Assembly (NCBI RefSeq): GCF_007923255.1
Contig: NZ_VOHJ01000019.1
Coordinates: 1 to 54,822 of the forward strand
DNA from: Vulcaniibacterium thermophilum
GTDB lineage: Bacteria > Pseudomonadota > Gammaproteobacteria > Xanthomonadales > Xanthomonadaceae
Reading direction: 5' to 3'
DNA length: 54,822 bases
In this document: one piece after another, positions 31,234 to 39,388 of the stretch
How the letters are laid out: the number at the start of each line of letters is the position of its first letter
How positions within the stretch are numbered: position 1 is the first letter of the stretch
The notes under the pieces: generated by a model
Told to the model about the DNA's origin: nothing
The model's input: only the letters and a program-made list of their open reading frames with translations
The model's database searches: none
Translations under genes and position numbers: made by a program

Positions 31234-31680
31234 CTACGGCTGGCAGTCCACCGCGATCGAGGCGACGGTGTCGCCGGCTGCCGCGATCCGCAGCCAGCAG
31301 TACACCTCGGAACCGTAGTACTCATAAACGCGGCCGCCGGCGCGATCGGCGATCCGCGGCTCGCCGTAGAGCGTTCGCATGCGGTCGAGCGGGTCGCCGG
31401 GGCAGAGCCGTCGCGGCGTGCAGGCGCGCGGGCCGGTCGCGTGCAGGGCGGAGACCTCGTTTTCGCTGAAGCTCACCGTGAGCTCCGGGTACTCGTAACG
31501 CAGCGCGAGGCGGGCGGGATCGTCGATGACGCGATGAGGCTCGCCCAGCAGCGCGCGCACCCGCCCGGGCGGGTCGCCGACGGCGACGCCGGCGAGGGAC
31601 AGCTCGCCGCCCGGAATCGGCGCGTCTTGCGCCCAGACGGCAGCGGGCAACAGCAGCGCGGTCAGCACGAGGATGCGCAC
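31234..31680 (-). CDS. Secreted hypothetical protein with paired 'GxxPxxVRxLLGEP' half-repeats
   Basis: This product of about 148 residues has a signal peptide (about 1-18, 'RILVLTALLLPAAVWAQ'). Two similar halves follow: 'VAVGDPPGRVRALLGEPHRV…YEYPELTVSF' and 'LCPGDPLDRMRTLYGEPRIADRAGGRVYEYYG'. Each resembles the BamE/SmpA-type pattern (Gly-x-x-x-x-x-Val/Met-x-x-Leu-Gly-Glu-Pro followed by a Tyr-rich strand). I propose a duplicated BamE-like fold, but I do not recognise a specific family. There are several cysteines, possibly paired in the periplasm. GTG 31680 best fits the signal peptide; GTG 31707 is an alternative. Confidence 0.7.
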   Translation of the reverse strand: MRILVLTALLLPAAVWAQDAPIPGGELSLAGVAVGDPPGRVRALLGEPHRVIDDPARLALRYEYPELTVSFSENEVSALHATGPRACTPRRLCPGDPLDRMRTLYGEPRIADRAGGRVYEYYGSEVYCWLRIAAAGDTVASIAVDCQP

Positions 31681-31776
31681 GATCGTTCGGGGTCCGCACG
31701 TCGGCACGCCATCGTGCCGGCTGGCGCGTGACGGCGGGGGCAGCGCTGCGGGTGCGGGCCGCCGCGCCGCGCGCGG

Positions 31777-32430
31777 TCAGCGGCGCAGGCGATACACCAC
31801 GGTGTCGAGCGCGGTCACCCCTTCCTCGACGAACTTCGGCTGCTGGTCGAGGATCGCGCGACGCTCGAGCACCTCGACCGCCCAGTCGCGGCCGTACAGG
31901 GCGCGCACTTCCGCTTCCGGCACGGTGAACGGCGGACCCTGCTTCTCGTGCGGCGGGTATTCGAGCGTGATCAGCAGGCCGGCGCAGCCGGCGGGCAGGC
32001 GCGCGTACAGCTCGTGCACGTAGCGCCGGCGCATGTCCGGCGGCAGCGCGATCAGCGCGGCGCGGTCGAACACGGCGGCGCAATCGTGCAGGGCGGCCTC
32101 GTCGAGCGCGAACGCGTCGCCGCAGATCAGCTCGACGCGATCGCTCCGGTAGTGGTGGCCATAGCGCGAGGCGGCGACGCTGCAGCGCAGCCCGTTCTCG
32201 TCGAAGAACTCCTCGACCGCGGCCCGCGACAGCTCCACGCCGAGCACCCGGTAGCCCTGGCTCGCCAGCCACAGCATGTCCAGCGACTTGCCCGCCAGCG
32301 GCACGAACACGCGCGCGCCCGGGGCGAGGCCGAGCGCGGGCCAGTGCTTGAGCATCAGCGGCGTCGGCCTGTCCTGGTGGAAGCCGATCTGCTTCTGCTG
32401 CCAGCGTTGCAGCCAGTAGTCGGGTTGCAT
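31777..32430 (-). CDS. tpm: Thiopurine S-methyltransferase
   Basis: This 217-residue bacterial TPMT transfers a methyl group from S-adenosylmethionine to thiopurines, and in some relatives to selenium or tellurium oxyanions. It shows 'MQPDYWLQRWQQKQIGFHQDRPTPLMLKHWPAL' at the start, 'RVFVPLAGKSLDMLWLASQGYRVLGVELS', 'FDRAALIALPPDMRRRYVHEL' and 'LLITLEYPPHEKQGPPFTVPEAEV', all typical. Length is normal. GAGGA precedes ATG 32430. The gap to parC holds a REP element. Confidence 0.94.
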   Translation of the reverse strand: MQPDYWLQRWQQKQIGFHQDRPTPLMLKHWPALGLAPGARVFVPLAGKSLDMLWLASQGYRVLGVELSRAAVEEFFDENGLRCSVAASRYGHHYRSDRVELICGDAFALDEAALHDCAAVFDRAALIALPPDMRRRYVHELYARLPAGCAGLLITLEYPPHEKQGPPFTVPEAEVRALYGRDWAVEVLERRAILDQQPKFVEEGVTALDTVVYRLRR

Positions 32431-32501
32431 GCGGCGCTTTCCTCGTGGCGGATGAGGCGGTGGACGGAGGGACGATGGCGACGAGGTCCGACACCCAACA
32501 C

Positions 32502-32574
32502 GTAGCCCGGGTAAGCGAAGCGCACCCGGGGGACTGCGCACCCCGGACGCGGCCTGTGGCCTTATCCGGGCTAC
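32502..32574. repeat. REP element of the GTAGCCCGGATAAG type
   Basis: The element opens with GTAGCCCGGGTAAG and closes with CTTATCCGGGCTAC, an inverted pair with one mismatch. The interior includes GCGAAGCGCACCCGGGGG. This is the classic REP-like repeat found in many gammaproteobacteria. It lies between the start of tpm and the end of parC. Confidence 0.85.
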
Positions 32575-32611
32575 GACCGGCCCTCGCTTCGCGCTGCCGG
32601 TGCGGCCGCCA

Positions 32612-34855
32612 TCATTCGGTGCCGAGCCCCTCGACCTTCTGCCACCCGCGCGGCAGCAGCCCGCCGCGGGTGGCGCGGGTGCCGAGGTAGGCGTCCAGGT
32701 CCTTCCACGCCAGCGTCATCGTGCGGCTGCCGGACTTCACCACCAGCGCGCCGCCGGGCGCGACCGCGGCGACCGCGACCACGCGCTCGGTGCCGAGCTT
32801 GGCCTTCGGGATCTCGATCAGCTTGTTGCCCTTGCCCTTGTCGAGCTCCGGCAGTTCGCTCACCGGGAACACCAGCAGGTGGCCGACGTTCGTCACCACC
32901 GCGAGGCGGTCCTGTTCGAGGTCGCCCACCGGCGCCGGCTGCAGCACGCGCGCGCCGGGCGTGAGCGAGAGCATCGCCTTGCCGGCCTTCTGGCGGCCGA
33001 GCAGGTTCTCGAAGCGGGTGACGAAGCCGTAGCCGTGCGAGCTCGCCAGCACGAAACGCTGCTCGCCCTCGCCGCTGGCCAGGGCCTGGAACGACGCGCC
33101 CGCGGCCGGGGTGAAGCGGCCGGTGAGCGGTTCGCCGTTGCCGCGCGCGGACGGCAGGGTGTGCACGAACGTCGAGTACGCGCGCCCGGTGGAATCGAGG
33201 AAGGCCACCTGGTGCGTGCTGCGCGTGCGCACCGCCGCCAGCAGCGCATCGCCCTCGCGATAGTTGAGCGCGGCGGCATCGACGTCGTGGCCCTTGGCCG
33301 CGCGTACCCAGCCCTTCTCGCTCAGCACGACGGTCATCGGTTCGCTGGCGACCAGTTCGGTCTCCGACAGCGCCTGCGCCGCCTCGCGCGCCACCAGCGG
33401 CGAGCGGCGCGCATCGCCGAACTTCTTCGCATCCGCCAGCAGTTCGTCCTTCACCAGCTTCTTCAGCTTGGCGCGGCTGGCGAGGATGGCGGTGATCTTC
33501 TCGTGCTCGGCCTTGAGCTCGGCCTCCTCGCCGCGGATCTTCATCTCCTCCAGGCGCGCGAGCTGGCGCAGCTTGGTCTCGAGGATGTAGTCGGCCTGGT
33601 CCTCGCTGAGGGCGAAGCGCGCCATCAGCACCGGCCTGGGCTCGTCCTCGGCGCGGATGATGCGAATCACCTCATCGAGGTTCAGATACGCGATCAGCAG
33701 GCCTTCCAGCAGATGCAGACGGCGCTCGACCTTTTCCTGCCGGTGCTTGAGCCGGCGCGTGACGGTGTCCAGCCGGAACGTCAGCCACTCCGACAGCAGC
33801 GCCTTGAGCGGCTTCACCTGCGGCCGGCCGTCCAGGCCGATCACGTTGAAGTTGATGCGGTAGCTGCGTTCCAGATCGGTGGTGGCGAACAGGTGGCCCA
33901 TCAGTTGCTCGGCATCGACGCGGCTGCTGCGCGGCACCAGCACGATGCGGATCGGATTGGCGTGGTCGGATTCGTCGCGGATGTCCTCCAGCCACGGCAG
34001 CTTCTTGGCGCGCATCTGCTGCGCGATCTGCTCGATCACCTTGCTCGGCGAGACCTGGTAGGGCAGCGCGGTCACCACCAGGTTGCCGTGCTCCTTCGTC
34101 CAGGTGGCGCGGCAGCGCACGCTGCCGGTGCCGGTCTCGTACATCTCCACCAGCTCGTGCGCGGGGGTGATGATCTCGGCGGTGGTCGGGAAGTCCGGGC
34201 CGCGGATGTGCTCGCACAGGTCGCGCACGGTGGCGTCGGGGTCGTCGAGCAGGCGCACGCAGGCGCTCACGACCTCGTTGAGGTTGTGCGGCGGGATGTC
34301 GGTCGCCATGCCGACCGCGATGCCGGTGGTGCCGTTGAGCAGCAGGTGCGGCAGGCGCGCGGGCAGCCAGCTCGGCTCCTCGAGTGTGCCGTCGAAGTTG
34401 GGCGTCCAGTCGACCGTGCCCTGGCCGAGCTCGCCGAGCAGCACCTCGGCGATCGGCGTCAGCTTGGCCTCGGTGTAGCGCATCGCCGCGAACGACTTCG
34501 GATCGTCCGGCGAGCCGAAATTGCCCTGGCCCTCGATCAGCGGATAGCGGTAGGAGAACGGCTGCGCCATCAGCACCAGCGCCTCGTAGCAGGCCGAGTC
34601 GCCGTGCGGGTGGTATTTGCCGATCACGTCGCCGACCGTGCGCGCGGCCTTCTTCGGCTTGGCCGCCGCATTCAGCCCCAGCTCGCTCATCGAGTAGATG
34701 ATCCGCCGCTGCACCGGCTTGAGGCCGTCGCCGAGGAACGGCAGCGCGCGGTCGAGCACCACGTACATCGAGTAGTCCAGATACGCGCGCTCGGCGTACT
34801 CGCGCAGCGGGATCTGCTCGAAGCCGTGGAAGGCGGGGCGAACGGATTCGGTCAT
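32612..34855 (-). CDS. parC: DNA topoisomerase IV subunit A
   Basis: ParC is the DNA-cleaving subunit that decatenates daughter chromosomes. The 747-residue protein has '[30 protein letters not shown]', '[43 protein letters not shown]', and the active-site Tyr127 in '[10 protein letters not shown]', with a beta-pinwheel C-terminal domain. The length and 'GDSACYE' separate it from GyrA. The quinolone-resistance positions (Ser and Glu of DSACYE) appear wild type. ATG 34855 gives the family start ('[32 protein letters not shown]'). parE is not in the window. Confidence 0.96.
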   Translation of the reverse strand: MTESVRPAFHGFEQIPLREYAERAYLDYSMYVVLDRALPFLGDGLKPVQRRIIYSMSELGLNAAAKPKKAARTVGDVIGKYHPHGDSACYEALVLMAQPFSYRYPLIEGQGNFGSPDDPKSFAAMRYTEAKLTPIAEVLLGELGQGTVDWTPNFDGTLEEPSWLPARLPHLLLNGTTGIAVGMATDIPPHNLNEVVSACVRLLDDPDATVRDLCEHIRGPDFPTTAEIITPAHELVEMYETGTGSVRCRATWTKEHGNLVVTALPYQVSPSKVIEQIAQQMRAKKLPWLEDIRDESDHANPIRIVLVPRSSRVDAEQLMGHLFATTDLERSYRINFNVIGLDGRPQVKPLKALLSEWLTFRLDTVTRRLKHRQEKVERRLHLLEGLLIAYLNLDEVIRIIRAEDEPRPVLMARFALSEDQADYILETKLRQLARLEEMKIRGEEAELKAEHEKITAILASRAKLKKLVKDELLADAKKFGDARRSPLVAREAAQALSETELVASEPMTVVLSEKGWVRAAKGHDVDAAALNYREGDALLAAVRTRSTHQVAFLDSTGRAYSTFVHTLPSARGNGEPLTGRFTPAAGASFQALASGEGEQRFVLASSHGYGFVTRFENLLGRQKAGKAMLSLTPGARVLQPAPVGDLEQDRLAVVTNVGHLLVFPVSELPELDKGKGNKLIEIPKAKLGTERVVAVAAVAPGGALVVKSGSRTMTLAWKDLDAYLGTRATRGGLLPRGWQKVEGLGTE

Positions 34856-35054
34856 GCCAAAGGCCCGGAAGACGGCGGAGCCGGCGATTCTATCGGCCGC
34901 TTCGCGCCAGGTGCCGTGCCGGATCGGCGGCCCTGCGCACGGCCGGGCCGCCCGCACGGGAACCTGACCGGCACCGCCGCGACGGCGTTGACAACGCCGC
35001 CGCCGCACCGCATCATGCGCGCCCTCGCACCGCTCGCGGTGCGGCCGCAACCAG

Positions 35055-35139
<85 letters not shown>

Positions 35140-35173
35140 CGATTCAGACGCGCTCCGTGACGGAGCGCTCCCG

Positions 35174-35204
35174 GAAACCCGCGCATGGCGCGGGTTTCTT
35201 GTTT
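35174..35204 (+). terminator. Intrinsic terminator after tRNA-Leu
   Basis: An 11-bp stem GAAACCCGCGC / GCGCGGGTTTC with a three-base loop is followed by TTGTTT. A smaller hairpin (GCGCTCCG / CGGAGCGC, about 35151-35168) lies between the tRNA and this one and may help 3'-end processing. Confidence 0.88.
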
Positions 35205-35311
35205 CCGGAGCCCCCTGCGTCCTTTCAACCCGCGGCAGGGTTCTTCAGGTCGGTAAAGGCGGGCGCCGTCCTGGCGGCCCGGGCTACCGTCTGATCGGGC
35301 GGGATCGGGCC

Positions 35312-38300
35312 TCAGGGCGCATGCCCGGCGCGCCGCTGCCGCATCACGCGGCCCAGCACCTGCGACAGCTCCTCGACGGTGAACGGCTTGCGCAGCAGCG
35401 GCCAGCGCAGCTCGCCGCCGGCGGCGAGGGTGTGGCTGTAGCCCGTGGCCAGCACCACCGCCAGCTCGGGGTGGCGCCGCTCGACCTCGCGCGCGAACTC
35501 CAGTCCGTCCATGCGGCCGGGCATGACGATGTCGGACAGCACCACGTCGAACGCCGCGTCGGCGGCCAGGCGCTCGAGCGCGGCCAGCGGGCACTCGAGC
35601 CATTCGACCTCGCAGCCGAGGTCTTCCAGCACGTGGCTGATCGACTCGCCGACCTGGCGGTTGTCCTCCACCAGCAGGACGCGGCCCGGCTGCGCGCTTC
35701 CGGCGATGCGCGCGGTGCCGGCCTCGGGCGTCGGCTCGCGCGCGTCGCGTTCCGACTTCGGCAGGTACAGGGTGAACGCGCTCCCATCGCCGAGGCGGCT
35801 TTCCACCACGACCTCGCCGCCGGACTGTTTGACGAAGCCGTAGACCTGGCTGAGGCCCAGCCCGGTGCCGCGGCCGACCTCCTTGGTGGTGTAGAACGGT
35901 TCGAAGATGCGCGGCAGCACGGCCTCGGGGATGCCGCAGCCGGTGTCGGCGACGCGCACGGCGACGAACGGCCCGCGGCGCGGCCCATCCGCACCCGGCA
36001 GCAGGTCGACCGGCTCCACCTGGATGCGCAGGGTGCCCTTGCCGTCCATCGCATCGCGCGCGTTGACCGCAAGGTTCAGCAGCGCGGTGTCGAACTGGTT
36101 GGGATCGGCTTCGACGCAGCAGGTGTCCTCGGCCACCTGGACGTCGAGCACCACGCGCGAGCCGACCGTCGCCTGGAGCAGATCGAGCGAGCTGCGTACC
36201 CGCTCGCCGGCGTCGAACACCTCCGGCTGCAGCGGCTGGCGGCGGGCGAAGGCGAGCAGTTGGCTGGTGAGCTTGGCCGCGCGGTCGACGGTCTCGCGGA
36301 TCGCGTCGAGGTAGCGCGCGCGCCGCTCCGGCGCCAGATCGTGCTGGCGCAGCAGGTACAGCGATGAGCGGATCACGGTCAGCAGGTTGTTGAAGTCGTG
36401 CGCGACGCCGCCGGTGAGCTGGCCGATCGCCTCCAGTTTCTGGCTCTGGCGCAGCGCCTCCTCGGTCCGCGCGCGCACCGCCACTTCCTGCTGCACCCGC
36501 TGCTCCAGCGTCTCGTTGAGCTCGCGCAGCTCCTGCTCGTAGCGTTTGCGCTCGGTGATGTCGGCGACCACGCCGACGAAGCGCACCGCGCGCCGCCGCT
36601 CGCCATCGCCCTCGGCGATCGCCCGGCCCTTGGCCGCGACCCACCGCTGCCGGCCGTCCTGCAAACCGACGACGCGATACTCGACGTCGAAACCCTCGTC
36701 GTCGCCCGCGCCGAGCGTGCGCTTCACCAATGCGTCGACGCGCTCGCGGTCGTCCGGATGCAGGCTGCGCAGGAACAGGTCGTAATCGACCGCGGCCTCG
36801 GGCGGCAGGCCGTACAGCGTCTTGGCGCGGGCGTCCCAGACCAGTTCGCCGGTCAGCGGGTTGTAGTCCCAGGTGCCGATCGCGGCCGCTTCGGTGGCCA
36901 GGCGCAGCCGCGCTTCCGAATCGCGCAGCCGCATTTCGATCTCGCGCCGCTCGTCGATGTCGATCACCGAGCCGATGAAGCCGAGGAAGCGGCCGTCGTC
37001 GCCGAAGCGCGGCGCGGCGCTGTCGATCACCCAGCGGTAGCGGCCGTCGGCGCGGCGCAGGCGGTACTCGACGCGGAAGCCGCGCTGCTGCCGGTTGGCG
37101 TCGAGGAAGTGGCGTTCGGCCTCGCCGCGGTCGTCCGGATGCACCGCATCCAGCCAGCCGAGCCCGTGGCCCTCGCCGCCGGACTGGCCGGTGAAGCGGT
37201 ACCACTGCCGGTTGAGGTAGGTGCAGCGTCCGTCCGCATCGGTGAGCCACATCATCACCGGCGCGTGGTCGGCCATGTTGCGGAAGCGCGCCTCGCTCTC
37301 GCGCAGCGCGCTTTCGGCGCGCAGGCGGTCGGTGATGTCGACGAAGGTGCAGATGGCGCCGCGCACATGGCCGTCGATCACGATCGGGCTGGCGCGATAT
37401 TCGACCGGAAAGGCGCGGCCGTCGCGGGTGTGGAAGAGTTCCCCGATCACGTGCGCCGGCGTGCCATCCACCGCGCAGCGCGAGATCGGACAGTCGCGAT
37501 GGTGGTATGGCGTGCCGTCGGCGTGCGTGTGGTGGATGAGGTAATGCAGGTGGCGGCCGATCACCTGCTGTTCGTCGTCGAAACCGAGCATGCGCAGGAA
37601 GGCGGCGTTGCACAGCGTGGTGCGACCGTCCTCGTCGATCGCGTAGAAGCCTTCGTCGGCGGCGTCGATCAGCTTGCGCAGCCAGGCGCGGCTTTCGGCC
37701 AGCGCCTGCTCGGCGGCCTTGCGCTGGCTCAGGTCGAGCATGGCGCCGATCATGCGCACGCCGCGGCCGCTCTCGTCGCGCAGCACGTAGCCGCGGTCGA
37801 GCACGTCCGCCCAGGTGCCGTCGCCGCGGCGGAAGCGGTACTCGGCCGACCAGTGCGAACCGCCGCCCTCGATCACCGCGAACAGCGACTGGTTCACGGC
37901 GTCGCGGTCCTCCGGATGCAACTGCTCGGACCACCATTCCACGCCCGGCGGCACGTGCGCCGGATCGTGCCCGAACGCGGTCAGCAGCGATTCGTTCCAG
38001 AGGATGTGGTCGTGCACGAGGTCCCAGTCCCACACCGTGTCCTGGGTGGCGCGCAGCACCAGGCTCAGGCGCTCGAGGGTTTCGTGCAGTTGGCGCTCGC
38101 GCGCCTTCTCTCCGGCGATGTTGCGGACCTCGATGATGGTGCCTTGCGGCTGGCCATCCACCAGGATCGGCGATGCGGTGAACGCGACCGGGTAGAAGCT
38201 GCCGTCGCGATGCACGAACACTTCCTCGCCCTGCATCTGCGCGCGCTCGGGGAAGGCGCGGTCGATCGGGCATTCCGCCAGCGGGTAGGGGCGGCCGTCG

Positions 38301-39232
38301 GGGCGGGTGTGGTGCACGACGTCGTGCAGCGGGCGTCCGCGCGTCTCCTCCAGGCTGTAGCCGGTGAGCGTCTCCGCGGCCTGGTTCATGTAGACGCACT
38401 GCTGGCGTTCGTCCATCTGGAAGATCGCCATCGTCGTGTTGTTGAGGATGGCGTCCAGCCGGCGCGTGGCGTCCGCGAGCGCCTGTTCGTGCCGCTTCGA
38501 TTCGGTGAGGTCCAGCCCGATGCCGACGAAGCCGGCGAACATCCCCTGCGCGTCGTGGCGGGGAAGCGCCTCGCAGCGGAGCCAGCGCTCGCCCCCGTCG
38601 GTGCGTACGCGGAACTCGATCCGCAACGGCTGCCGGTCGCGCCGCGCGCGCTCGCTGCACTGGGTGAGGCACTGCAGATCCTCCGGGCGCCCCACCTCGC
38701 GCCAGCGCGCCTCGAACAGCGTGCCGACGCCGCCGAACAGCCGCTGATAGCGCCAGTTGGCGAATTCCACCCGGCCCTCGGCATCGGAGATCCACATCAG
38801 CGCGAGCGTGTTGTCCGCCATCAGGCGAAGCTGCTCCTCGCTGGCGCGCAGCCGCTCCGCCGCGCTGCGGCGCTCGGTGATGTCGGAGAACGCGACCGCG
38901 ATGCCGCCGTCGGGCAGCGGCGCGGCGCGCATCTCCACGAAGCGTTCGGGCCGCGCCATCGAGCGGGTCTCGAAGGAGATCGGCACGCGGTCGCGGAGGA
39001 CGCGGCGGTAGGCGCATTCGAACATGCTGCCGCGCGCTTCCGGGAACGCGTCCAGCAATCGCTGGCCGATCACGTCCTCGCGGCGGCGACCGAAGAAGCG
39101 CTCGGCGCTGGCGTTGAAGACGGTGAAGCGCCAGTCGGCGTCGAGCGCGTAGAAGCCGTCGGAGACGCTGTCCAGCAGGACGTGGAGGTCGGCCCCGCCG
39201 CCCGCCGCCCGCTGCGCCTCGTAGTCGCCCAC
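35312..39232 (-). CDS. Soluble hybrid histidine kinase with seven PAS domains and a receiver
   Basis: This 1306-residue protein has no membrane segment. Seven successive PAS/PAC units occupy about residues 15-905, each ending in a 'DITER' or 'DLTES'-type strap. A short coiled coil leads to HisKA (phospho-His H945 in 'VAHDFNNLL'), then HATPase ('NLAVNARDAMDG', 'DTGCGIPEAV', 'IFEPFYTTKEVGRGTGLGLSQV'), and a C-terminal receiver with Asp1234 in 'VVLSDIVMPG', plus 'LATGYS' and 'RKPF'. PAS 3 and PAS 5 share an 'HHTxxDGxPY…CPI' insert, which suggests internal duplication. It is an orphan: no response regulator or phosphotransfer gene adjoins it. The signal is unknown; redox, light or small ligands are all possible for PAS. 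Confidence 0.93.
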   Translation of the reverse strand: MGDYEAQRAAGGGADLHVLLDSVSDGFYALDADWRFTVFNASAERFFGRRREDVIGQRLLDAFPEARGSMFECAYRRVLRDRVPISFETRSMARPERFVEMRAAPLPDGGIAVAFSDITERRSAAERLRASEEQLRLMADNTLALMWISDAEGRVEFANWRYQRLFGGVGTLFEARWREVGRPEDLQCLTQCSERARRDRQPLRIEFRVRTDGGERWLRCEALPRHDAQGMFAGFVGIGLDLTESKRHEQALADATRRLDAILNNTTMAIFQMDERQQCVYMNQAAETLTGYSLEETRGRPLHDVVHHTRPDGRPYPLAECPIDRAFPERAQMQGEEVFVHRDGSFYPVAFTASPILVDGQPQGTIIEVRNIAGEKARERQLHETLERLSLVLRATQDTVWDWDLVHDHILWNESLLTAFGHDPAHVPPGVEWWSEQLHPEDRDAVNQSLFAVIEGGGSHWSAEYRFRRGDGTWADVLDRGYVLRDESGRGVRMIGAMLDLSQRKAAEQALAESRAWLRKLIDAADEGFYAIDEDGRTTLCNAAFLRMLGFDDEQQVIGRHLHYLIHHTHADGTPYHHRDCPISRCAVDGTPAHVIGELFHTRDGRAFPVEYRASPIVIDGHVRGAICTFVDITDRLRAESALRESEARFRNMADHAPVMMWLTDADGRCTYLNRQWYRFTGQSGGEGHGLGWLDAVHPDDRGEAERHFLDANRQQRGFRVEYRLRRADGRYRWVIDSAAPRFGDDGRFLGFIGSVIDIDERREIEMRLRDSEARLRLATEAAAIGTWDYNPLTGELVWDARAKTLYGLPPEAAVDYDLFLRSLHPDDRERVDALVKRTLGAGDDEGFDVEYRVVGLQDGRQRWVAAKGRAIAEGDGERRRAVRFVGVVADITERKRYEQELRELNETLEQRVQQEVAVRARTEEALRQSQKLEAIGQLTGGVAHDFNNLLTVIRSSLYLLRQHDLAPERRARYLDAIRETVDRAAKLTSQLLAFARRQPLQPEVFDAGERVRSSLDLLQATVGSRVVLDVQVAEDTCCVEADPNQFDTALLNLAVNARDAMDGKGTLRIQVEPVDLLPGADGPRRGPFVAVRVADTGCGIPEAVLPRIFEPFYTTKEVGRGTGLGLSQVYGFVKQSGGEVVVESRLGDGSAFTLYLPKSERDAREPTPEAGTARIAGSAQPGRVLLVEDNRQVGESISHVLEDLGCEVEWLECPLAALERLAADAAFDVVLSDIVMPGRMDGLEFAREVERRHPELAVVLATGYSHTLAAGGELRWPLLRKPFTVEELSQVLGRVMRQRRAGHAP

Positions 39233-39388
39233 CGCGATGCCCCCTTGCCGATACGGAAACCTTCCGTCGCCCTGCCCGCTTGCGCGCGGCGCGGTGGCGA
39301 GACGTTGAAGCTTTCATGGTAGCCCCGTGAAGAGGCCATCAAGCCGGCCACGACGCCGGGTCGATGCCGCTGTGCGAGGATGGCGGCC

